DNA of 7,926 bases from CAZGSV01 sp964528605. GTDB lineage: Bacteria; Armatimonadota; Zipacnadia; CAZGSV01. This document shows, piece after piece, positions 1 through 5,421 of the stretch. Below the pieces are notes generated by a model. It ran no database searches. It saw only the letters and a list, made by a program, of their open reading frames with translations, and was not told the DNA's origin. The stretch spans positions 1-7,926 of the forward strand of contig CAZGSV010000135.1 in assembly GCA_964528605.1 (NCBI GenBank). Reading direction: 5' to 3'. The first letter of the stretch is position 1. Every line of letters begins with the position of its first letter. Both the position numbers and the translations under genes were made by a program.

Positions 1-759
1 GTTGTGCTCACCTGTGTGCATAGTCAACTGGCTGCGTTTGTGGTGGGACTGCGCGCGCTGCCCGGCGGCGGGGGTGTCCGCGCGGCGGCGGTGCTCACCG
101 ATTCGAGCGCTCTGCCGGCAGCGCTGAGCGACCTGCTGGCGAACCTGCGCGCGCGAGACTTCCTTGAGGCCACCATCACCGTCGGCCAGGCCTTCGGCGG
201 CGACTATGAAGCAGTCAACGTTTACACGGGTCTGATCGCGGCGCGAGAGATCGCCACAGCACAGGTGGCACTCGTCGGCGCCGGGCCCGGGCACTGGGGC
301 ACCGGCACCCGCTACGGCTTCTCATCCATGGACTTGGGCGAGGCTGCTAGAGCGGGCGTGGTCCTGGGCGGCCACGTGGTCTTCTTGCCTCGGATCGACT
401 ATGCGGACCCCAGGCCGCGGCACAGGGGGTTGTCGCACCACAGCCTGACGCTTTTGCGGGAGGTCATCGCGGACGGGGTCACAGTAGTGCTCCCGTACCT
501 TTCGGGGGAGGAGCGGGATCTGCTCGACAAGCAGGTGGCGGCCGAGAAACTGGCCACGCGCCATGAACTCGTCTACCGCAGTGGTGCCTTTATTGAGGGC
601 GCTTTGCAGGAGTGCGGCTTTCCGGTGCTGCACATGGGCCGCTCCTGCGCGCAGGACCCCGCTTTCTACCATGCGGCCGGCGCTGCCGCGGGCTACGTGC
701 TGGAGTGCGTGGGGGCGCAGCGGTCTCAGGCGCGGCCGGAGGGGCCGCAGGGGAGGTAA
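1..759 (+). CDS. DUF3866 family protein, 5' end cut by window edge
   Basis: The frame is open from the first base to the TAA at 757-759. The GTG at 4 is only the first possible start codon in view. The upstream part is probably missing, because family members are usually longer (about 350 residues from memory) and this fragment begins inside conserved sequence. Counting from the GTG at 4, hallmarks of DUF3866 are visible: a TDSSALPAALSDL stretch (residues 32-44), TVGQAFGGDYEAVNVYTGLIAA (59-80, split here only in description), a GPGHWGTGTRYGF segment (94-106), and PRIDYADPRPRHRGLSHHSL (129-148), rich in paired Arg and His. The last 14 or so residues are a Gln/Arg/Gly-rich tail outside the conserved core. 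There is no signal peptide or membrane segment in the visible part, so it is probably cytosolic. The biochemical function of the family is unknown. It lies upstream of cdaA in the same direction with a 99-nt gap, so co-transcription is possible but not shown. Confidence 0.85.
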   Translation, partial: VVLTCVHSQLAAFVVGLRALPGGGGVRAAAVLTDSSALPAALSDLLANLRARDFLEATITVGQAFGGDYEAVNVYTGLIAAREIATAQVALVGAGPGHWGTGTRYGFSSMDLGEAARAGVVLGGHVVFLPRIDYADPRPRHRGLSHHSLTLLREVIADGVTVVLPYLSGEERDLLDKQVAAEKLATRHELVYRSGAFIEGALQECGFPVLHMGRSCAQDPAFYHAAGAAAGYVLECVGAQRSQARPEGPQGR

Positions 760-835
760 CGGTGCGGGGACCGGAACGTCACCATATCCGGCCCACGCGG
801 CTTGTGCTTTCCTCTCTTTGTGCTAAGTCGGTGGC

Positions 836-854
836 GCGCCAGGGGGCGCCAGGG
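836..854 (+). repeat. Short direct repeat in the cdaA leader
   Basis: The 99-nt gap between the DUF3866 gene and cdaA (760-858) contains two copies of the 9-mer GCGCCAGGG, at 836-844 and 846-854, separated by one G. The second copy ends four bases before the ATG at 859, so the repeat covers the place where a ribosome binding site would lie. I see no convincing sigma-70 promoter, riboswitch or terminator in this gap. In GC-rich DNA a 9-mer duplication may simply be slippage. Confidence 0.5.
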
Positions 855-858
855 CGCA

Positions 859-1683
859 ATGAGTAAGTGGCTCAGCGAGGTGGCGGCCATGTGGCCGCAA
901 GTGCGCCTGGTGGACGTGCTCGACATCCTGGTACTGGCCTACGCCATCTATCGGGGGCTGCTTCTCGTCCGCGGTACCAGAGGCGAGCAATTGGCCAAGG
1001 GCGTCGGCGTCCTTTTGGTCGTTTATGTCATCACCCAGCCTCTGCGCACGGTGCACTGGCTCATGCAGTCTCTGGTCATTCCCGGCGTGCTGGTGATGGT
1101 CATCATCTTCCAGCCGGAGTTGAGGATGGCCCTGGAGAGGGTAGGACGGTCGGGGCCCTTCGGCTTTCGCGCGCGGCTGGTGCCCGGCGAGAGGATGACC
1201 GAGGTCATCAACGAGATCGTCGAGGCGGTGGCCCGTTTCGCGCGCCAGCGCATCGGGGCGCTCATCGTCATCGAGCGAGAGGTGGCGCTGCAAGATGTGG
1301 CGCGCACCGGTGTGCCGATGGACGCTGAGCTCACCGCCCCGTTGCTCGACAGCGTCTTCTTCCACGGCGGGCCCTTACACGATGGCGCGGTGCTGGTCCG
1401 CGGTGACCGCGTTGCCGCCGCAGGGTGCCTGCTGCCGACGACGACTACCCCGGCGGTCGGCCGCGGGCTCGGCCTGCGGCACCTGGCCGCCATCGGGATG
1501 TCGGAGCGCTCGGACGCGGTGGTCGTGGTAGTCTCGGAGGAGACCGGGCAGGTGTCGCTGGGCGCGGACGGCGCGCTGGAGAGAGGCCTGGACCCGGCAG
1601 ACCTGAAAGGCGCGCTGCTCACCTACTTCGCGCCCCCTCCGCGGGCGCGCTGGTTCTCGCTGCTGTTCGGCGGCAGAGGTTAG
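859..1683 (+). CDS. cdaA: Diadenylate cyclase CdaA (membrane c-di-AMP synthase)
   Basis: CdaA condenses two ATP into cyclic di-AMP at the inner face of the membrane; the messenger controls potassium and osmolyte transport and cell-wall homeostasis. From ATG 859 the protein is 274 residues, close to B. subtilis CdaA. The N-terminal third has three hydrophobic segments (about 20-38, 47-62 and 71-85), followed by the family signature IIFQPELRMALE (82-93). The DAC domain follows: IGALIVIERE (132-141), PLHDGAV with the DGA motif at 175-177, then SEETG (226-230). The second catalytic motif, normally GTRHR, reads GLRHL here (205-209), so a conserved Thr and Arg are both Leu. The start is uncertain. 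ATG 859 fits family length but has weak Shine-Dalgarno options (AGGGGG 841-846, AGGG 851-854). ATG 889 has a better site (GAGGTGG at 877-883, 5-nt spacer) and would give 264 residues. The open frame extends up to TTG 802, which adds a non-conserved Arg-rich leader. cdaR follows after 3 nt. Confidence 0.95.
   Translation: MSKWLSEVAAMWPQVRLVDVLDILVLAYAIYRGLLLVRGTRGEQLAKGVGVLLVVYVITQPLRTVHWLMQSLVIPGVLVMVIIFQPELRMALERVGRSGPFGFRARLVPGERMTEVINEIVEAVARFARQRIGALIVIEREVALQDVARTGVPMDAELTAPLLDSVFFHGGPLHDGAVLVRGDRVAAAGCLLPTTTTPAVGRGLGLRHLAAIGMSERSDAVVVVVSEETGQVSLGADGALERGLDPADLKGALLTYFAPPPRARWFSLLFGGRG
1675..1679 (+). promoter_or_regulatory. Ribosome binding site of cdaR
   Basis: AGAGG lies 7 nt before the ATG at 1687 and inside the last codons of cdaA, just before its TAG at 1681-1683. 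It supports the chosen cdaR start and translation of both genes from one mRNA. Confidence 0.7.
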
Positions 1684-1686
1684 GGC

Positions 1687-2613
1687 ATGCTGCGGCGGAA
1701 TCTAGGCCTGAAACTGCTCTCCCTAGTGCTGGCCGTCATCCTGTGGGCCTACGCCCTGGCACGCACCAGCCCCACGGCAGAGGTCACCGTGATGGTGCCG
1801 GTGCGGGCGGAGGACCTGGCGCCCCACTATTCCTACACTGTGGTGCCCGACCGAGTGGCGGCGCGCCTGCGCGGCCCCCGGGATCGGATCGCGGCGCTGG
1901 AGCGCGACCACGCCGGGCTGCTGGCGGTCACCAGCGCCAAGGGCTTTGAGCCCGGGGAGCACCAGGTAGCGCTCTCGCAGCCTGAACTGCCGCCCGGCAT
2001 CCGGGTGGTCTACCTCGAGCCGGGCACGGTGCGGCTCCGCGTGGAACACCTGTTGGAGCGCAAGTTCCACCTGGTTCTCAGGGCACAGGGAGCCCCCCCG
2101 CCCGGCTATGGCCTGAGCGACCTCAAGGTGGTGCCGCCGGAGGTGCGGGTGCGCGGCAAGGACGCAGAAGTGGAGCGCATTGCCGCCGCGGGCGTGAGCC
2201 CGGACCTGGAGATGCTGGCCGTGCGCGGGGTCGTGGGCGCGCGGGTTGACTTCTACAACGGCCAAGGTGACCAGATCACGCCCGCGCTCGCCGAGGTGGA
2301 CCCTCCGTTGGTGAGCGTGTACGCGGGCGCCATGCAGGTGAGCAGCAAGGTCGTGCCCGTGCAGGTGGATGTGCAGTACCCGCCGGACTCCGGGTGGCGG
2401 GTGCAGAGCGTCGAGGTGCGCCCCAGCACGGTTACGCTTGCGGGGTCACCGAAGATCCTCGGGACCGTTGAAACCTTGCAGGCTTCGGTTGTGGTGGACG
2501 AGCCGAGACCCCTCGTCGCCGAGGCGGTCACGCTGATGCCGCCGCAGGGCCTGCAACTGAAGGGGACGCGGAAGGTTAGCGTGCGGGTGCGCATGGCCCC
2601 GGCCACCCCCTGA
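1687..2613 (+). CDS. cdaR: YbbR-domain protein CdaR, regulator of CdaA
   Basis: CdaR is a membrane-anchored extracytoplasmic protein that binds CdaA and modulates c-di-AMP synthesis. The N-terminus carries the typical YbbR anchor, NLGLKLLSLVLAVILWAYA (residues 5-23): an uncleaved signal-anchor helix after Arg-Arg. The rest is a beta-rich outer part with about three YbbR repeats, near 31-119, 124-213 and 220-304. Two repeats show the recurring signature of a proline-led strand, then V-x-V-x-G, then a short helix: PPEVRVRGKDAEVERI (150-165) and RPSTVTLAGSPKIL (245-258). At 308 residues it is shorter than B. subtilis CdaR, which is over 480 residues and has four repeats. The start is fixed by the AGAGG site and by the anchor helix beginning at once. 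In many Firmicutes glmM comes next. Here the neighbour is queA on the opposite strand, 21 nt away, with no strong terminator between the two stops. Confidence 0.92.
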   Translation: MLRRNLGLKLLSLVLAVILWAYALARTSPTAEVTVMVPVRAEDLAPHYSYTVVPDRVAARLRGPRDRIAALERDHAGLLAVTSAKGFEPGEHQVALSQPELPPGIRVVYLEPGTVRLRVEHLLERKFHLVLRAQGAPPPGYGLSDLKVVPPEVRVRGKDAEVERIAAAGVSPDLEMLAVRGVVGARVDFYNGQGDQITPALAEVDPPLVSVYAGAMQVSSKVVPVQVDVQYPPDSGWRVQSVEVRPSTVTLAGSPKILGTVETLQASVVVDEPRPLVAEAVTLMPPQGLQLKGTRKVSVRVRMAPATP

Positions 2614-2634
2614 AGACTCGGGCTCAAGGCCCCC

Positions 2635-3660
2635 TCAGAGCATCAACGTGCAGTCGCCGTAAGAGTAGAAACGGTATCGCCTCTCCACCGCCTGACGGTA
2701 CGCCTCCAGCACCAGTTCGCGCCCGGCGAACGCGCACACCAGCATCAGCAGCGTGGAACGCGGCAGGTGGAAGTTGGTGAGCAGAGCGTCCACGACTCGG
2801 AAGCAGTGGCCCGGGCGAATGAACAGATCGGTGCTCCCCTCGCCCGCAGGCACGCGCCCGTCGCCCCCAGCAGCGCTCTCTAGCGCCCTTACCACCGTAG
2901 TGCCCACTGCGATCACGCGCCGCCCTCGAACCCGGGCTAGAGATATGGCCTCGGCCGTGACACGCGGAACCGAGTAGCGCTCTGAACCCATCCGGTGCTC
3001 CTCTACCGTAGCGACGCGAAGGGACTCAAAGGTAGCGGCCCCGACTCGAAGCGTTACCGAGGCAATCGCCACGCCTCGCTGCTTCAGCCGGTCAAGGACG
3101 CCTTTGGTGAAGTGCAGCCCTGCCGTCGGCGCCGCCACTGCCCCTGGCGTAGAAGCGTAGATGGTCTGGTAGCGGCGCCGGTCAAGCGGCTCGTCCGGGC
3201 GGCGGATGTAAGGGGGCAGTGGGACGTGCGCCTCACGGCTGAGCGCGCGAGAAACGGAGCCCCTGTTGGCATGCAGCCGCACTCGCACGCGGCCGGGGCT
3301 GAGCACTTCGACGATCTCGCCCCTCAGGCCCCCCTCGAGTTCGAGCCGCTGCGAGGGCCGTACCTTGCCTGCCGCAAGCGCCTCCCACACTTCGCCCTCA
3401 CCTTGTTCGAGCAGAAGCAACTCGACCCGGCCGCCGCTTTTCTCCTTGCGTCCAAGCAGGCGGGCGCGACTCACCTTGGCGTCGTTGATGACCAGGCAGT
3501 CGCCGGGCTCGAGAAAGGAGGGCAATTCCGCAAAGCGGTGATGAGAGAGGGCGCCGCTGTCCCGTTCGATCACTAGCATGCGCGAGGCGCTGCGGCGCCT
3601 CAGAGGATACTGCGCGATTAGCTCGGGTGGCAGTTCGTAGTCGAAGTCGTCTACCCTCAC
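2635..3660 (-). CDS. queA: S-adenosylmethionine:tRNA ribosyltransferase-isomerase QueA
   Basis: QueA moves the ribosyl part of SAM onto 7-aminomethyl-7-deazaguanine at tRNA position 34, giving epoxyqueuosine. The GTG at 3660-3658 gives 341 residues beginning VRVDDFDYELP, which matches the family N-terminus (E. coli MRVTDFSFELP). The frame stays open 44 codons upstream, but that part overlaps the upstream gene and resembles nothing in QueA. Clear signatures are LPPYIRRPDEP (148-158), RYQTIYASTPGAVAAPTAGL and HFT (163-185), AVGTTVVRALES (251-262) and VVDALLTNFHLPRSTLLMLV (289-308), ending near FYSYGDC (331-337). Several otherwise conserved positions differ: INDAKVSRARL for N-[DN]-T-[KR]-VIPARL (58-68), TLRVGAATF for TLHVGAGTF (203-211), and HRMGSE for HxMHSE (222-227). 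The family identity is secure, but it looks like a diverged member. It is the last gene of the minus-strand block. No tgt or other queuosine gene lies in the window. Confidence 0.94.
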   Translation of the reverse strand: MRVDDFDYELPPELIAQYPLRRRSASRMLVIERDSGALSHHRFAELPSFLEPGDCLVINDAKVSRARLLGRKEKSGGRVELLLLEQGEGEVWEALAAGKVRPSQRLELEGGLRGEIVEVLSPGRVRVRLHANRGSVSRALSREAHVPLPPYIRRPDEPLDRRRYQTIYASTPGAVAAPTAGLHFTKGVLDRLKQRGVAIASVTLRVGAATFESLRVATVEEHRMGSERYSVPRVTAEAISLARVRGRRVIAVGTTVVRALESAAGGDGRVPAGEGSTDLFIRPGHCFRVVDALLTNFHLPRSTLLMLVCAFAGRELVLEAYRQAVERRYRFYSYGDCTLML

Positions 3661-4613
3661 CCGGCATTGCTCCCGGCCAGCGCGCTCGTGCAGACATGGA
3701 TGTAGCGCACTAACGCCTGCGCGGAGAGGCGTGCCACGCGCGGCACGCGAAAGCCCGCCTGTTGCCACAGGCTCGTGCAATCCTCCGCGCATACGAATAC
3801 CGCCCGCCTCACCTGCGCCGCCAGGTTCCGCGCGATGTCCTCGTAGAGGCCCGGCGGGCGGGCAAGGTACTTGCCGTAAGGCAGGTTGGTGGCGACGCCG
3901 TCGAACGCGCCGGCAACGCTACGCGCATCGGCTCTGCACACTAGCGCGCGCAAGTTCATCTGGCGCAGATTCTTGCGCGTGAGCCACACCATTCTCATGC
4001 TCAAGTCCGCCCCCACGGCCGTGAGCCCGATGCCCGCGGCCTGCAGCACCAGCGTGCCGCAGCCACAGCACGGGTCGAGGAAGGCGCCGCCCTCGGGGCA
4101 GGCCATGCTCACGCACGCCGAGGCCAATCGCGGCGGCAGCGCGGAGGAGAAGGTGTGTTCATGCGGCGCGAACCGGCGCCACGGTTGCGAGGCGCTGGCC
4201 TCGACTTGCCCAAACCACCAGCCGTCCGCGGTCTCGAGCGCCCAGAAAAGCGTCTCCGGGTCCGTGAGGTCGGCGCTGCCCCCGATCACTGAGCCCAACT
4301 GCGAGGCGAGTGACCGATACTCCGCACTCTTAGCGGTGTGCAGGTGACGCACGTGCACCATGAAGCGCTCAGCGCTCAGGTCCAGCGCCGCCACCTCTTC
4401 GAGCAAAGCGTCCGCGCTCGCCGCTCGCGCGAGAGGCAAGAGTCGCGCACTCAAATGAGCAGTATGCCTGGGCTCGCGCAAGACGGATGACACCGCGATC
4501 GGCCCCAGGAACTGTGCATCGCCGAGCAGAATCTCCGCTTCCGCCAAGGCGATGTCGGCCTCCGCCTCTGCGTAACTGAGCGGGTACCAATAGCGCGGGC
4601 TTTCTTGCTTCAT
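3657..4613 (-). CDS. THUMP-type RNA methyltransferase, Trm11/TrmN-like
   Basis: This 318-residue protein is probably a SAM-dependent guanosine-N2 RNA methyltransferase of the Trm11/Trm-G10/TrmN group, most likely acting on tRNA. The order of parts fits that group. An N-terminal region (about 1-75) is followed by a THUMP-like stretch (about 80-140) containing GSVIGGSADLTDPETLF (107-123). A linker (WRRFAPHEHTFSSALPPRLA, 145-164) leads to the Rossmann methyltransferase domain. In the latter, motif I is FLDPCCGCGT (178-187), an acidic SAM-ribose position sits in GADLS (201-205), ADAR is at 228-231, and the catalytic motif IV is NLPYGKY (243-249) in place of the common [DN]PPYG. The residues just after motif I are unusually Cys-rich (CCGC). 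The ATG at 4613-4611 overlaps the upstream TGA as ATGA and has no clear Shine-Dalgarno, so translational coupling is likely. The gene overlaps queA at its 3' end. The target base and exact subfamily cannot be fixed from sequence; an rRNA target is possible. Confidence 0.85.
   Translation of the reverse strand: MKQESPRYWYPLSYAEAEADIALAEAEILLGDAQFLGPIAVSSVLREPRHTAHLSARLLPLARAASADALLEEVAALDLSAERFMVHVRHLHTAKSAEYRSLASQLGSVIGGSADLTDPETLFWALETADGWWFGQVEASASQPWRRFAPHEHTFSSALPPRLASACVSMACPEGGAFLDPCCGCGTLVLQAAGIGLTAVGADLSMRMVWLTRKNLRQMNLRALVCRADARSVAGAFDGVATNLPYGKYLARPPGLYEDIARNLAAQVRRAVFVCAEDCTSLWQQAGFRVPRVARLSAQALVRYIHVCTSALAGSNAG
3670..3674 (-). promoter_or_regulatory. Ribosome binding site of queA, with GTGA overlap
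   Basis: On the minus strand GGGAG lies 9 nt before the GTG at 3660-3658. That GTG overlaps the TGA (3659-3657) of the upstream methyltransferase gene as GTGA. The site and overlap select this start over the longer open frame and point to coupled translation. Confidence 0.65.
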
Positions 4614-5416
4614 CTCGCGCTCAGGACCGCGTACTCGATGCTGCTGTGCCTGCCGGCCACCACTTCTGCGACCGGCAGATCACGGAACAAGGCGGAGCCC
4701 CTGTTGCCTTTCACCACGACGCAGCGCCGGGCGATCTCGGTCGCCTTCTCGGCTGCGCGGCGAAGCGGGACCCAGTGGTGCGCCCCCAGGGCGCGCACGG
4801 GCGCGATCGAGGAGGAGCCGGCCACCGGCTTCTCGAAGAAAGGGTCAATGTAGATCACCTCGTAGTCGCCCGGGGTCACGCTGGCGAGAAAGGCGGAGGC
4901 CTCTGCCCAGTGGGCCCGGACACGGCGCATCGCCTCGGTCAGCCGCTGGTTGGGCGCTTCATAGGTGGCCAGGCCATCGGCGACCACGAGGAAGATGGGC
5001 AGCACCACCTCCAGCCCGTCAACCGCGCCCTTCGACCCAACCATGCTGGCGGCCACCACGGCATCCACGCCCAGCCCGAGGGTGCAGTCGAGCACACGGT
5101 CCCCGGGCTGGAGCCGCATGGCCGTCAGCATCGGATCACCTCGTCCGGACTCCAGATTGTGCAGCCGCATTCTGGTCATGCTCGGGTGGAAGGTCAGCGT
5201 GACCTCCGGGGTGACATAGCGGAGACCCTCGCGCCCCACGGCGAGCACTCCTTCGACGCCGCGCGAGCGGCGCAGGTCGGCTAGCGTCCTCTCGGCTCGC
5301 CGCTCGAGCGGAAGTGCGTATTGGGCGGCTATGCCCTCTGCCTTGGCGCGGACAGCGGAATCGGGCCTGGGGCAAGTAGTGACCAGAAAGGCGGGTTCGA
5401 CCAGACCGGCCCTCAC
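4610..5416 (-). CDS. Class I SAM methyltransferase, RsmJ-like (PF04445-type)
   Basis: This 268-residue protein is probably a cytosolic RNA methyltransferase. Its layout resembles the RsmJ group (RsmJ methylates G1516 of 16S rRNA) and the uncharacterised Firmicutes relatives often annotated only as class I SAM methyltransferase. Visible elements are an N-terminal FLVTTCPRP strand (10-18), FHPSM (76-80), motif I RVLDCTLGLGVDAVVAAS (107-124), an acidic GLE at the end of strand 2 (134-136), motif IV IYIDPFFEKP followed by a Ser run (188-203), and a late strand VVVKGNRGS (233-241). The GTG at 5416-5414 follows the TGA of the upstream gene by 5 nt and has no good Shine-Dalgarno. Family members tend to begin near the TTCP strand, so about ten extra N-terminal residues are included and the true start may differ slightly. 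Its stop overlaps the next start (ATGA). The fold assignment is firm. The substrate is inferred from family resemblance and from the RNA-modification neighbours. Confidence 0.83.
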   Translation of the reverse strand: MRAGLVEPAFLVTTCPRPDSAVRAKAEGIAAQYALPLERRAERTLADLRRSRGVEGVLAVGREGLRYVTPEVTLTFHPSMTRMRLHNLESGRGDPMLTAMRLQPGDRVLDCTLGLGVDAVVAASMVGSKGAVDGLEVVLPIFLVVADGLATYEAPNQRLTEAMRRVRAHWAEASAFLASVTPGDYEVIYIDPFFEKPVAGSSSIAPVRALGAHHWVPLRRAAEKATEIARRCVVVKGNRGSALFRDLPVAEVVAGRHSSIEYAVLSAR

Positions 5417-5421
5417 GGGAA

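Noticed and set aside
802..829. Possible promoter before cdaA (TTGTGC ... TAAGTC)
   Set aside because: Both boxes match the sigma-70 consensus at only about three of six positions; not enough in this sequence context.
802..858. N-terminal extension of CdaA from TTG 802
   Set aside because: The extra 19 residues are Arg-rich and not part of the family, there is no supporting Shine-Dalgarno, and ATG 859 gives the usual CdaA length.
2617..2634. Possible terminator between cdaR and queA (GGGC-TCAAG-GCCC)
   Set aside because: The stem is only 4 bp and no T-run follows on either strand.
2995..3576. Plus-strand open frame of 193 codons opposite queA
   Set aside because: Antisense shadow of queA; no ribosome site, no family resemblance.
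4646..5284. Plus-strand open frame of 212 codons opposite the RsmJ-like gene
   Set aside because: Antisense shadow of a recognised methyltransferase; His/Gly/Arg-rich translation without any motif.
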